NCBI RefSeq assembly: GCF_017848315.1
Contig: NZ_JAFKEC010000046.1
Coordinates: forward strand, 1-43,853
DNA length: 43,853 nt
From: Pseudomonas palmensis
GTDB lineage: Bacteria; Pseudomonadota; Gammaproteobacteria; Pseudomonadales; Pseudomonadaceae
Reading direction: 5' to 3'
Numbering within the stretch: the stretch's first letter is position 1; each line of letters begins with the position of its first letter. This document shows positions 23,732-31,098 of the stretch, piece by piece. The translations under genes and the position numbers were made by a program. The notes below the pieces were generated by a model, which made no database searches, was not told the DNA's origin, and saw nothing but the letters and a program-made list of their open reading frames with translations.

Positions 23732-25059
23732 TACGCCAAACCTCCGATGCGGCGGGTGCCGGCGGACTGAGTCTTGATCGGGAACCGCTTGGCGATGAAG
23801 TAGCCGGCGGCGTCGTTCATGTGGTCGTGCCCTTTCTTGGGGTCTTTGTCCGGTTCGCCTTTGTCGGTGTACGTCTGCCGTTCCAGACACTGGGTGAGTT
23901 GCGGGCACTGGTCGATGTTGACCTTCATGCGCCGCTCCCCGTAAGTGTTCAGGAACATGGCGTTGACCGCGTTGATACGGTCCTTCACGCCGGGGTTCTG
24001 TGAGTCGACCACCACGGTGAAGCCAGCCTTCTTGAGCAGGGACAGGTCCGACTCGCTGGCATTCTTGCTGCTGGTGTTCTGTCCGCTGGCGTCTGGGTAC
24101 ACGGAAACGCTGTGACCAGAGAAGCGCACCTTGATCTTCTCGATCATCTCCGGCGTATCGCGCACTGAGTGGAACTCGTCCAGGGCCAGCGGCAAGCCGT
24201 CTCGGACCACGTAAACAACCGCGGCCATCTTCATGACGTTGAAGTCCATGCCGATGTGTATGGCCTCACCCGGCTTGATGCGTTCGCTGGTGCGGCACTC
24301 TGCCCTGTCGAAGGTGTAGTAGACGACCCCGGCATAGTTCTCAAACCCGGCCTCGTACTCCTGGCGGAACGTGCGCGGGTCCATCTTGCGCCGGGCAGCG
24401 TCCAGTTCATCGGCCGGGACGTTGCCGCCCTGCAGCGATGTGTACTGCCAGCTCTTGTGGTCAGGCTCGCCGCCCGGCTGCCCGTCGCGGTAAGTGTCGT
24501 AGCAGTGATTGAAACCCTTCGGGGTGCCGATCCGCAGCGCATGCCCGCCTTTGCGCGACTCTCCGGTCTGGGGAATCGTGTACTGGCAGGTCGAGAGCAT
24601 CGGCCGGAGAACTTCTTCCCAGGCTGCCCATGGGCAGTCCGCCCACTCGTCCACAAGGACGAAGAACAGACCAGAGCCCCGCAGGTTGTCGTAGTTGTCC
24701 AGGCCGACCACGCGCATGATGTGACCGGACTTGAGGGTAATCGAGCACTCGGTCTCGTTCGGCCGTGCTGCGCGCCATGCCTCAGGGATGGCCTGTTTGA
24801 GCCGGCGCCAGAAGACTCGCTTGGCCTGCTTGAACGTCGGCGCGCCATACCAGATCTCGTCCTCGACGCTCACGCCCCACTCCGCAGCCAGTCGGGCCGC
24901 ACGGCGCATCTCGGCCTTACCGAGGAAGGTCTTGCCAAATCGCCTGCCGCACACCGCATCACGGAAGCGAGCCTCTGGCTGAAATCCCCAGCAGTAGATG
25001 TTCGCCTGCTTCGGCGTCAGCTTCACCGGCGGATCATAGGTACGGGGTAGTCGGGACAC
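23731..25059 (-). CDS. terL: Terminase large subunit
   Basis: About 442 aa from GTG 25059; a TTG at 25089 is an alternative. The ATPase domain has a Walker A variant CGRRFGKT near residue 38 and Walker B LFFVLVDEWAD, followed by SGLFF and coupling motifs (LRIGTPKG). The nuclease domain has the acidic residues in HIGMDFNVMKMA, VYPDASGQNTSS and HDHMNDAAGYFI. It cuts concatemers and pumps DNA into the procapsid. It overlaps terS by 26 bp. All catalytic motifs are intact. Confidence 0.95.
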   Translation of the reverse strand: MSRLPRTYDPPVKLTPKQANIYCWGFQPEARFRDAVCGRRFGKTFLGKAEMRRAARLAAEWGVSVEDEIWYGAPTFKQAKRVFWRRLKQAIPEAWRAARPNETECSITLKSGHIMRVVGLDNYDNLRGSGLFFVLVDEWADCPWAAWEEVLRPMLSTCQYTIPQTGESRKGGHALRIGTPKGFNHCYDTYRDGQPGGEPDHKSWQYTSLQGGNVPADELDAARRKMDPRTFRQEYEAGFENYAGVVYYTFDRAECRTSERIKPGEAIHIGMDFNVMKMAAVVYVVRDGLPLALDEFHSVRDTPEMIEKIKVRFSGHSVSVYPDASGQNTSSKNASESDLSLLKKAGFTVVVDSQNPGVKDRINAVNAMFLNTYGERRMKVNIDQCPQLTQCLERQTYTDKGEPDKDPKKGHDHMNDAAGYFIAKRFPIKTQSAGTRRIGGLA

Positions 25060-25510
25060 CTTCGTCTGGCTCCAGCTTGTACTCAGCAACGGCGTGCTGC
25101 TGGTCCGCCTGGGAGCCCAGGGGCTTGTCGGGTTCTAGGCGGCGATTGACGTAGACATCGCCAACCTCCTTGGCCGCCTGCTCCAGCACCTGGATAGCGA
25201 GCGGTAGGTTCTTCATGGTCTCGGCGCGCTCAGCAATCCGGCCCAGGGCTCGCAACCGGTAGGCTCGGTTGGCGATCGGGATCTCTGCTGTCTCTTCGCG
25301 GAAACGCTTGCGGGTGTCTTCGAACAGGGTCACCCAGCGCTTGGCCAGGTTGCGTGCTGCTCGCTTGGTTGGGTCGTGGCTTTCAACAGCCTGGCGGCTG
25401 ATCTCAATGCCAAATTCATTTTTGACGGCCTCTGCCACCTGAGACGGTGTATCGAAGCAGGCCAACGCCTGAACGATGAAGGCCTTCACCTCGTTGCTCA
25501 GGGCTGCCAT
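25034..25510 (-). CDS. terS: Terminase small subunit (DUF2280 family)
   Basis: A 158-aa protein starting MAALSNEVKAFIVQALACFD. An N-terminal HTH (about 20-45, TPSQVAEAVKNEFGIEISRQ) is followed by a helical oligomerisation region (ETMKNLPLAIQVLEQAAKEV). This matches DUF2280, commonly annotated as the small subunit in Pseudomonas prophages, and its place beside terL agrees. It recognises the packaging site; no cos or pac sequence could be identified. Confidence 0.85.
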   Translation of the reverse strand: MAALSNEVKAFIVQALACFDTPSQVAEAVKNEFGIEISRQAVESHDPTKRAARNLAKRWVTLFEDTRKRFREETAEIPIANRAYRLRALGRIAERAETMKNLPLAIQVLEQAAKEVGDVYVNRRLEPDKPLGSQADQQHAVAEYKLEPDEGVPTTPYL

Positions 25511-25541
25511 AGATTGTTTTCCGTCAAGCGCCTGTCAAACA

Positions 25542-26150
25542 TCAAGCCGATTTAAGCAGGCAGGTTCCACAGGCCCTCGCAATGTTGATCTTGGCCACCT
25601 CTGGCGGCCGGCTTGCAGCGTCGATCAGCTGCTGTACGTCGTCACTGGCACCGTAGCGCTTCACCACACCGACAAACTCTTCGACGTCATGTCCACGCAT
25701 CTCAAGCTTGGGCATGCCGTCCTGGGTGAATGCCGGGGCACCGTACTTATCGAGCTTGTGCGCAATGTGGTAGAGCTCGTGTTCGACTAGGGCGCAGAAC
25801 TCGGCCTCGGTGCACTGGGCGCAGTAGTCAGCGGCAAGGGTGATCAGGAACTCAGGCTCTTCGCCGAACCAGTCGCGCATCTGCTGCTCTTGGCGTGCCT
25901 TCTGCCAGCCACCCGCGCGGATCATCAACTGCTCAGCCTGGCCCAGGACTGACCTGCCCTTCTTCGCAAAGCTGGACGACGCCCACATGACTCCGACGCT
26001 CGCATCGATCAGATGGGCGTGCTCTTCGTTGTGGATGCTGCCCGTGGTGGCGAGGATCTCGCGCTGTATCCACTCCCAGACATCTGGTGCGGGGCGCAAG
26101 GTCAACCAAGGCGATTCGAGCAGGTCGGCCGGCGGAATCGGTCTGCTCAT
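25542..26150 (-). CDS. Putative phage metallopeptidase
   Basis: About 202 aa from ATG 26150 (MSRPIPPADLLESPW), chosen over GTG 26156 because GGGAG lies six bases before the ATG. The zinc motif HELYH (HExxH) lies in CALVEHELYHIAHKLD, with an upstream EEHAHLIDA segment and several cysteines. It fits the putative phage metallopeptidase family found next to terminase genes. The substrate is unknown. A palindromic repeat fills the space between the preceding gene and its ribosome site. Confidence 0.8.
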   Translation of the reverse strand: MSRPIPPADLLESPWLTLRPAPDVWEWIQREILATTGSIHNEEHAHLIDASVGVMWASSSFAKKGRSVLGQAEQLMIRAGGWQKARQEQQMRDWFGEEPEFLITLAADYCAQCTEAEFCALVEHELYHIAHKLDKYGAPAFTQDGMPKLEMRGHDVEEFVGVVKRYGASDDVQQLIDAASRPPEVAKINIARACGTCLLKSA

Positions 26151-26159
26151 GCTCACTCC

Positions 26160-26196
26160 CGCGCCACGAAACGGCGCGCTGCTATTTTGTGGCGCG
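26160..26196. repeat. Palindromic element, copy 1 (intergenic)
   Basis: A 37-bp element with arms CGCGCCACGAAA and TTTTGTGGCGCG around a 13-nt centre. In RNA from the minus strand it folds as a 12-13 bp stem with one mismatch, directly before the metallopeptidase ribosome site. Identical arms occur at 33739-33774 and 43011-43047. Confidence 0.8.
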
Positions 26197-26197
26197 G

Positions 26198-26515
26198 CTA
26201 TGGGGAAACCCGATTGAGCGCCTCATCAGCCTTGTCGGCCGCCTTGGTAGCGGTGGTCGCCGCCTTGGTTGCCTTCTCGGCGGCAGTGCTGGTCTTGCGG
26301 GTCAACTCATCGAGGCGATGGTCACGCTGGCGGGTGGCCTCGTCGTAGGCGGCGCGGATCTCGGCGACCTGTTGGCGGTATGAATCTGCCAGCGCCCACT
26401 GCCCGAGCTGGAAGCCAAAGAAGACCCCGCCGGTTACCAGCAGCATCGCGATGAGCCACACCTCGACACGGCGCCACCAATGGCGGGCCATGAACTGGAT
26501 TGCGCACTTGTCCAT
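26198..26515 (-). CDS. Membrane-anchored coiled-coil protein (Rz/i-spanin-like candidate)
   Basis: A 105-aa protein with one N-terminal membrane helix (about residues 18-42, VEVWLIAMLLVTGGVFFGFQ), followed by a long charged helix (SYRQQVAEIRAAYDEATRQR) and an Ala/Lys/Thr repeat region (KATKAATTATKAADKADEAL). One membrane anchor plus a periplasmic coiled coil is the build of inner-membrane spanins. However, I found no Rz1-like lipoprotein frame inside it, so this is only a candidate. The start overlaps the previous stop as TGATG. Confidence 0.55.
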   Translation of the reverse strand: MDKCAIQFMARHWWRRVEVWLIAMLLVTGGVFFGFQLGQWALADSYRQQVAEIRAAYDEATRQRDHRLDELTRKTSTAAEKATKAATTATKAADKADEALNRVSP

Positions 26516-26886
26516 CAGGTAGTGCCTCCCAACTTGATGCGCAGGCGGGCGATCTCGTCGCTTTGAAGCGTCACCCGCTCTGTGAGGTTGGCGACCTGAC
26601 TGGTCAGGGCTTCGATCTTCCCTTCCATGCGGCCAACGGTTGCGGCTAGGTCATTGCGCTCCTTGGCAAATTGGTCGGCGCGGGCCTCGGCAAGCTTGCG
26701 GGCCTCACGCTCGGAGTCGAGCAGTTCGTTCAGCCGGCGGACGGTGCCTATGTCGGCATTGTCCATGGCGCGGTCAGCTGCATCCTTGGACAGGAACTTA
26801 CGCAGCCATAGGAAGCCGCCTAGCAATACGGTGCCTGTTCCACCCAGCCAGGTGGCTGTGCCTGGGCCGAGGTCGGTAGGGTCCAT
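26515..26886 (-). CDS. Small membrane/coiled-coil protein, first gene of the late operon
   Basis: A 123-aa protein from ATG 26886 (MDPTDLGPGTATWLGG) with GGAG six bases upstream. A short hydrophobic segment lies at about residues 10-28 (TATWLGGTGTVLLGGFLWL). A long coiled coil follows (about 45-118, RRLNELLDSEREARKLAEAR, LTSQVANLTERVTLQSDEIA). It could be part of the lysis cassette with the next gene, or a membrane-tethered assembly factor. No endolysin is visible in the window. Two tandem terminators lie immediately upstream, so its transcription probably depends on antitermination. Confidence 0.6.
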   Translation of the reverse strand: MDPTDLGPGTATWLGGTGTVLLGGFLWLRKFLSKDAADRAMDNADIGTVRRLNELLDSEREARKLAEARADQFAKERNDLAATVGRMEGKIEALTSQVANLTERVTLQSDEIARLRIKLGGTT

Positions 26887-26903
26887 TCTTAACTCCGGAA
26901 ACG

Positions 26904-26929
26904 AAAAAGCCCCGGCAAATGCCGAGGCT
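26904..26929 (-). terminator. Tandem terminator, second of two
   Basis: On the minus strand AGCCTCGGC-ATTT-GCCGGGGCT forms a 9-bp stem with one T-G pair, then a T run. It ends 17 bases before the start of the first late gene. Confidence 0.75.
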
Positions 26930-26934
26930 TCAAT

Positions 26935-26959
26935 AAAAAACCCGGCCTTTCGACCGGGT
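26935..26959 (-). terminator. Tandem terminator, first of two
   Basis: On the minus strand ACCCGGTC-GAAA-GGCCGGGT forms an 8-bp stem with one T-G pair and a GAAA loop, then six T. Together with the next hairpin it forms a double stop in front of the late genes, at the place of the lambda early terminator of the late transcript. Confidence 0.75.
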
Positions 26960-27101
26960 ATCCCGAACCGCCTTGCCGACCCGTGTTGCCACGAGCATGT
27001 GCAGTTCGGATATCCATACTGCCAGGTAATCGCTGCATCCGCCACGTCAGCCGGAGACGCACGTCACCGGTGAACCGCAAAAGCTCAACGCAGATAGAGC
27101 T

Positions 27102-27326
27102 TCACGCTTGCGGGGCGGGAACTTCATCAACGCTGATGCAGTGCTCAATTTCGGTGATCTTCACAAGGGCCTGCTCTGCGAGCGGATAAGCGCCAAACAC
27201 CCGACCTTGGTAGAACACAACCCATACGAACTCTACCGGTTCAGAGCCACCGAAAGTGCGAACCAGATCTTGGAACCTCTCAGCCAAGTCATCGAAATGC
27301 ATCTGCGCCATGCCACGCAACACCAT
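27102..27326 (-). CDS. Hypothetical protein before the late operon
   Basis: A 74-aa protein from ATG 27326 (MVLRGMAQMHFDDLAERFQD) with AAGGAG eight bases upstream. The rest is strand-rich (PVEFVWVVFYQGRVFGAYPL, ALVKITEIEHCISVDEV). I do not recognise the family. It is the only minus-strand gene between the Q-like gene and the tandem terminators, so it may be the first gene of the late transcript. Confidence 0.6.
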   Translation of the reverse strand: MVLRGMAQMHFDDLAERFQDLVRTFGGSEPVEFVWVVFYQGRVFGAYPLAEQALVKITEIEHCISVDEVPAPQA

Positions 27327-27629
27327 GCTGAACGCTCCTTCACTCAAAGCTGCATTCTGCGCTCAGTGAAATGTGTGGGCAACTCGCTGGTTGACTTCAA
27401 GGGATGCAGAGGGCCGGTGCTTACCCGGCTTGATGGGCTGGATCGCTGGGTCACGCACCCCAGCCCCTCATCGCGTAACCGATCAGGGCGCGCAAGGCTT
27501 TGATCGATGCCACTACCGACTTAGCCCAGCTGCTTGGGCGTGTCATCTGCATAAAACGGGACGGCCGACACAGCCAAGATCCTCGGCATTGCCTAGACTG
27601 CAGCCCAGACCGACATGATAGGAATCGTG
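27327..27629. other. 303-bp stretch without a supported gene
   Basis: No convincing gene lies here. A 31-codon minus-strand frame (27546-27451, starting MTRPSSWAKSVV) has protein-like sequence but no ribosome site. The stretch lies between divergent genes and must hold their promoters. The late promoter could be here, but I could not point to a clear -35/-10 pair. Confidence 0.5.
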
Positions 27630-27878
27630 ATGAGATTTAGAATTGACTATTTCCTGAGGGGAAAGGAGCGATGGTGGTGCTGCGAGGCATCAACTGACAC
27701 CCTATCGCTCGATGATGCTTTGCTCGCACTCATCACGCTCCACATGTCCTATGAGGACCAGGTGTTGCGCGTCGATCTGCCTCGCACCTCAGCTCTGGAT
27801 CACATTCAGCTGGCGAAGGAGCTCGGTATCTCAGACGTGAGAGTGAGCCCCTCAATGACAAAAAACCCTGACTTGTAG
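27630..27878 (+). CDS. Small plus-strand protein
   Basis: An 82-aa protein from ATG 27630 (MRFRIDYFLRGKERWWCCEA) with AGGA seven bases upstream. It has a strand-helix-strand look with TLSLDDALLALITLHM in the middle. It resembles short Pseudomonas-specific proteins of unknown function (DUF6555-like, from memory). It is transcribed against the surrounding operons and followed by a hairpin that can stop transcription, so it is probably an independent accessory gene. Confidence 0.6.
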   Translation: MRFRIDYFLRGKERWWCCEASTDTLSLDDALLALITLHMSYEDQVLRVDLPRTSALDHIQLAKELGISDVRVSPSMTKNPDL

Positions 27879-27922
27879 GCCTGAGCTCGCCCGTGTCGTT
27901 CCGCTTGCAAGCCGCATAAACG

Positions 27923-27950
27923 AAAAGCCCAGCACGACGGCTGGGCCTTG
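27923..27950. terminator. Hairpin closing the minus early operon and the plus-strand gene
   Basis: GCCCAGC-ACGACG-GCTGGGC is a perfect 7-bp stem. On the minus strand TTTT follows, ending the early operon after the Q-like gene. On the plus strand the tail is only CTTGTT. Likely bidirectional, stronger on minus. Confidence 0.6.
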
Positions 27951-28035
27951 TTGGATCTTAAGAGTAATTTGCCAAAGGCAAAACTCTAACAATGGCGATA
28001 CAGTATCACCAGACGTGCGGGAACGCAATAGGCCC

Positions 28036-28626
28036 TCAAGCGGCCTCCTTCATTTCGTAAATTGCGGCTGCCACCGGCGACAGAGCACGCTTGTCCAGGT
28101 CCTCGCAAACCTCGAAGCAGATCTGCACGAAGGGCTCCCAATCGCGGGCCCAGGCGCAGGACGGCAGCGTCACCCCATAGACCTCGTCGATCCAGCGCTT
28201 GAACCACTCCGGGCTGGCGAATGGGTCCTGCGCTGAGGATTGCCCGCCCTGGTGCATGCGGCGGTACCGGAACATCACGCCCTTGGCAACGTACTCACAG
28301 CGCTCGACCTTCGCCGCGGTCATCCGCCCGGACCGACTCATGGCCATGTTGAAGACAGCCTCCTCTGCCGCCTCACGGTCGTCATCGCTGCAGCCTGGCG
28401 CGTACATGAAGTTGCCGAACGCTCGCAGCTGGCTGGGTAGTCTTGAGATTGCCGCCTGCACTCCGCCTGCCAGCACCTGGTGCACAGCATGACTCGCATG
28501 CCGCTGCTTCTCCGTGGCCTGGACCATCGCACCCAGCAGGCCAAGCTGCTCAATGAACGATCCCTGTCTGTCCCAAGGCTGGTAGTAGCAATCGTGCCAA
28601 GCCTGACGCGCGCTGTTCAGTTGCAT
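28036..28626 (-). CDS. Protein at the position of antiterminator Q
   Basis: A 196-aa protein from ATG 28626 (MQLNSARQAWHDCYYQPWDR) with GAGGAGGG upstream. It is helical, with VERCEYVAKGVMFRYRRMHQ, EWFKRWIDEVYGVTLPSCAW and several cysteines. It is the last gene of the minus early operon, after NinB and NinG, and precedes the late genes, which is where lambda Q lies. The internal terminators of the late operon require an antiterminator, and this is the best-placed candidate. I see no diagnostic Q motif, so the call is by position. Confidence 0.5.
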   Translation of the reverse strand: MQLNSARQAWHDCYYQPWDRQGSFIEQLGLLGAMVQATEKQRHASHAVHQVLAGGVQAAISRLPSQLRAFGNFMYAPGCSDDDREAAEEAVFNMAMSRSGRMTAAKVERCEYVAKGVMFRYRRMHQGGQSSAQDPFASPEWFKRWIDEVYGVTLPSCAWARDWEPFVQICFEVCEDLDKRALSPVAAAIYEMKEAA

Positions 28627-28748
28627 GGGCCGCCCTCCTCGCGCTTGCGCTTCATCGCGATCAACTGACCGCGACCGAGGCACCAGGTGGAACCGATTGC
28701 CATGGCCAGCAGGAACATGCAGGCCGTATCGGTGATGGTCCAAGTCAT
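28617..28748 (-). CDS. 43-aa single-pass membrane peptide
   Basis: A short gene from ATG 28748 with GGAGGG seven bases upstream. The peptide starts MTWTITDTACMFLLAMAIGS and ends with a basic tail (IAMKRKREEGGPCN). One membrane helix covers residues 8-24. Its stop overlaps the start of the Q-position gene by 10 bases, so the two are coupled. Function unknown. Confidence 0.6.
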   Translation of the reverse strand: MTWTITDTACMFLLAMAIGSTWCLGRGQLIAMKRKREEGGPCN

Positions 28749-29008
28749 GCTGCAGCCCTCCGGCTCAATTGGTTTTCGCATCGCTTGCAGCGGGTCCAGT
28801 TTCCGGCCTCAAACATCGGCGCCCGTCCGCTGGTGAATGCATCAACGCCACAGAGAGACCTCCAGGCGTAGCATTGGCCGCCATCAACGTCTTTGGCGGA
28901 CCGCTCCCGCATGAAGTAGTGCGCCCGTACAGAGAATGGAAAGGCAGGCTTTAGCCAACCGCGCTCGGCTGTGCTTGCAGGCCCAGTGATCATGACTATC
29001 TGGCTCAT
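28745..29008 (-). CDS. Small cysteine-containing protein after ninG
   Basis: An 87-aa protein from ATG 29008, overlapping the NinG stop as ATGA, with AAGGAGG upstream. It starts MSQIVMITGPASTAERG and ends with NWTRCKRCENQLSRRAAA, where CxxC suggests metal binding together with earlier cysteines (GGQCYAWRSLCG). I do not recognise the family. It lies in the nin-like region between NinG and the small membrane peptide. Confidence 0.65.
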   Translation of the reverse strand: MSQIVMITGPASTAERGWLKPAFPFSVRAHYFMRERSAKDVDGGQCYAWRSLCGVDAFTSGRAPMFEAGNWTRCKRCENQLSRRAAA

Positions 29009-29604
29009 GCAGCCTCCTTCAGCTGTTTGATCTTTGCCCGGTACTCGGCCTTGATGGCCTTGAGATCGTCGATGGTGTACTTGCGGGCCTGATGAGGGCC
29101 TTCGAGGAAGGCCACCTGATCGGCGCCGATGCGCTGCACCAACCGGATGCGGTACTCGACCGCGTTACCCGACAGGTTGCGATTGCACTTCACGCACTGG
29201 CGGTGGACGTTGAGCGGCTCGAAGCGCAGTTCCGGGCACGCGCCCACCGACCGGTAATGCCCGGCGTCCCAGCGGCTGCCTGTGATCAGGTCTTGATCGC
29301 TGGGCAGCGAGTCGCAGCTGATGCACGGCTGGCCAGCGTCGCGCAGGCGGATGAACTCGTTGAACAGGGCCTGGGCTTCCCGCATGTAGTCGCCGCGGCT
29401 CTTGAGCTTCTCCTTGCGCACCTTGACCTCGCGGCGCTCGCGCTGGTCGATGGCCTTGCGGGCCTTGTCGTGGTTCGCCGGCGCGATGGCCAGGCCGCAG
29501 GCTGGGCTGCAGACGGCCTGGCCCAGGCGGCGCGGCGGGAAGCTGGCGCCGCACGCAGGGTTCTTGCACTTCTTCGGGCGCGGCTGTTTGGTCGGGAGAC
29601 TCAT
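29005..29604 (-). CDS. ninG: Recombination protein NinG (Rap)
   Basis: A 199-aa NinG/Rap protein. The N-terminal zinc motif is KCKNPACGASFPPRRLGQAV with a following CSPACG. The central QPCISCDS and WDAGHYRSVGACPELRFEPL, plus NVHRQCVKCNRNLSG, form the HNH-like nuclease core. In lambda, Rap is a structure-specific endonuclease that resolves branched recombination intermediates. Length is normal (lambda 204 aa). It overlaps the ninB stop by 4 bases. Confidence 0.93.
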   Translation of the reverse strand: MSLPTKQPRPKKCKNPACGASFPPRRLGQAVCSPACGLAIAPANHDKARKAIDQRERREVKVRKEKLKSRGDYMREAQALFNEFIRLRDAGQPCISCDSLPSDQDLITGSRWDAGHYRSVGACPELRFEPLNVHRQCVKCNRNLSGNAVEYRIRLVQRIGADQVAFLEGPHQARKYTIDDLKAIKAEYRAKIKQLKEAA

Positions 29605-30047
29605 GCGGCCCTCCCCCGGCGCTCGCCGTAGATCGCCATCATCAGGTCATCCGGGTGCGGCAGCAGGAGCTGCAGATGCTCAGCGCTGTAGGCGTCCAGC
29701 AGCTCCAGGTAGGTGGTCATCTGCTGGGTGTTGAACTTGCGGGTCTTGGCCCGGCCTACGCGGTACCGGGTGCCGTCAGGTAGCTCCACCGGATGCACTT
29801 CGGCAGGCCAGAGCTTGGCCACTAGAATCTCGTGCCACTCTTCGGCGCTGGCCAGCTGGCCGTGCGAGTCGCGCAGGTGCGCCTGGATCAGCCCGTTCCA
29901 CATCCACAGCAGGCGGTTCTGGGCGTCGCTGCGCTTGTTGCGCACTTCGACGATGGTCAAGCGGCGCGGCTTCGCCAGGTCCAGGCCGGTGAGGTAGCCG
30001 ATCAGGCGAGCGCGATCTTGCTCGGTGCGAAGCATGAGGTCAGCCAT
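29601..30047 (-). CDS. ninB: Recombination protein NinB
   Basis: A 148-aa NinB protein from ATG 30047 (MADLMLRTEQDRARLIGYLT) with GGAGGT eight bases upstream. Diagnostic parts are VEVRNKRSDAQNRLLWMW and KTRKFNTQQMTTYLELLDAY. Lambda NinB (Orf) binds single-stranded DNA and SSB and loads recombinases. It precedes ninG as in lambda. Length matches the family. Confidence 0.92.
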   Translation of the reverse strand: MADLMLRTEQDRARLIGYLTGLDLAKPRRLTIVEVRNKRSDAQNRLLWMWNGLIQAHLRDSHGQLASAEEWHEILVAKLWPAEVHPVELPDGTRYRVGRAKTRKFNTQQMTTYLELLDAYSAEHLQLLLPHPDDLMMAIYGERRGRAA

Positions 30048-30231
30048 GGAAAGCCACCTCCGCCTTTGCAAGCGCTCGGTCATGGCAAACAAGCCCGCGC
30101 GCCTTCGAGTGCAGAGCAAGTCGGCGGATATCGCCGTCACGGTGATCCTTGAAACCCTCCCAAGTCGTGTACCACTGCTCAAGCATGGAGAGGGAAATCT
30201 GGATGATCAGGAGTCGGCGGTTATCAATCAC
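30040..30231 (-). CDS. Small basic protein before ninB
   Basis: A 63-aa protein starting at GTG 30231 behind AAGGAGG with six-base spacing, overlapping the upstream gene's stop. It begins IDNRRLLIIQISLSMLEQWY after the start residue and contains RDGDIRRLALHSKARGL. It ends inside the first codons of ninB. The ORF extends further upstream but the strong ribosome site decides the GTG. No family recognised. Confidence 0.6.
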   Translation of the reverse strand: MIDNRRLLIIQISLSMLEQWYTTWEGFKDHRDGDIRRLALHSKARGLVCHDRALAKAEVAFHG

Positions 30232-30865
30232 GATTCGCCTCCTTGGCCATGGCCGTATCAACAGCGGCATCCGCCTCTTCCAGGGTGACCTCGAAACCAC
30301 ACCCGTTCTCCCACAGGTCTATGCAGACGCCGTGCGTGTACTCGCCATCTGTTGCTGAAGCCTGGCGCAGCCACCGGTACCGCTCGGCATCCTTGCGCAG
30401 CGCCGCCAGTACAGAGTCAATCTCGGCTGGTAGTATCGACATAAACTCAAGTGTGCACTCTACGGACACCGCCGCGCCGCAGGACGCGGCCGATTGGCTG
30501 ATGACCTTACGCAGCGCCTCGTTCTCGGCCTTGAGCTGGTCGCGCGCTCGATTGGCATTGATGAGCTGAGCAGCCAGGCAATCGCACTCACCGCGCCATT
30601 CGCCAGTGATGTCGTGAACGTCGCCTGTGTCGCCGCAGCTCCAGCAGAACGGTCCGTGCCGCCAGACTTCAAGCTCTTGCTCAAGCTCTCGCTCTTTTTT
30701 GCTGCGGCTGGTGGCCAGTCTCTCGACCTCAGCGAGCAGAGCCACGACGTCCACTGCTCGCACGGCAATAGCAGGGAAAGGATTGCCGTCGCCACCAGTC
30801 GGATTCTTTGCAATTGCGCGCTCAGCCGAAGCGCGGAGATCACTGCGCATCTTGTTGGTGTCCAT
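30224..30865 (-). CDS. Ea22-like early protein
   Basis: A 213-aa protein from ATG 30865 (MDTNKMRSDLRASAERAIAK) with AAGGAGA upstream. It has coiled coil at about 45-70 (ERLATSRSKKERELEQELEV), a CWSCGDTGDVHDITGEWRGE zinc-ribbon-like segment with CDC following, and the C-terminal block RKDAERYRWLRQASA seen in many Ea22-type and other small early phage proteins. The role is unknown. It is coupled to its neighbours by short overlaps. Confidence 0.65.
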   Translation of the reverse strand: MDTNKMRSDLRASAERAIAKNPTGGDGNPFPAIAVRAVDVVALLAEVERLATSRSKKERELEQELEVWRHGPFCWSCGDTGDVHDITGEWRGECDCLAAQLINANRARDQLKAENEALRKVISQSAASCGAAVSVECTLEFMSILPAEIDSVLAALRKDAERYRWLRQASATDGEYTHGVCIDLWENGCGFEVTLEEADAAVDTAMAKEANRD

Positions 30866-31098
30866 CAGTGCTTCTCCTTGCGGCAATCGTTGCAGCCTGG
30901 GCGGCAGATCCACTCAAGCTGCGGATCACCTTCGTGGCGCTCAATGCGCTCCACCGTGTCGCCGCGGCGAACACACTTGGCCACGAAATTGGCTGTGTCC
31001 TTCTCCTGGCCTTTGTCATCCCAGCAGGAAGCCGAGACTTTTCCGCAGGCCCGGCGGGCGATGTACTGGTGACCCAGGAATTCGCGTTGTTTGGTCAC
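30865..31098 (-). CDS. Small cysteine-rich early protein
   Basis: A 77-aa protein starting at GTG 31098, overlapping the P stop (GCGTGA), with GGGGAGGG upstream. It begins MTKQREFLGHQYIARRACGK and ends ICRPGCNDCRKEKH, with five cysteines that could bind a metal. The segment TANFVAKC resembles the FVAR peptide coded by the palindromic elements elsewhere, though the DNA match is poor. Function unknown. Confidence 0.6.
   Translation of the reverse strand: MTKQREFLGHQYIARRACGKVSASCWDDKGQEKDTANFVAKCVRRGDTVERIERHEGDPQLEWICRPGCNDCRKEKH

Noticed and set aside
24169..25050. 293-codon open frame on the plus strand
   Set aside because: Antisense shadow of the terminase large subunit gene, whose motifs are intact on the minus strand.
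25511..25541. cos or pac site beside terS
   Set aside because: The spacer is only about 30 bp and no repeats or typical cos features could be seen.
26960..27101. tRNA gene or small RNA between the tandem terminators and the 27.1-kb gene
   Set aside because: No cloverleaf could be drawn and no conserved tRNA motifs are present.
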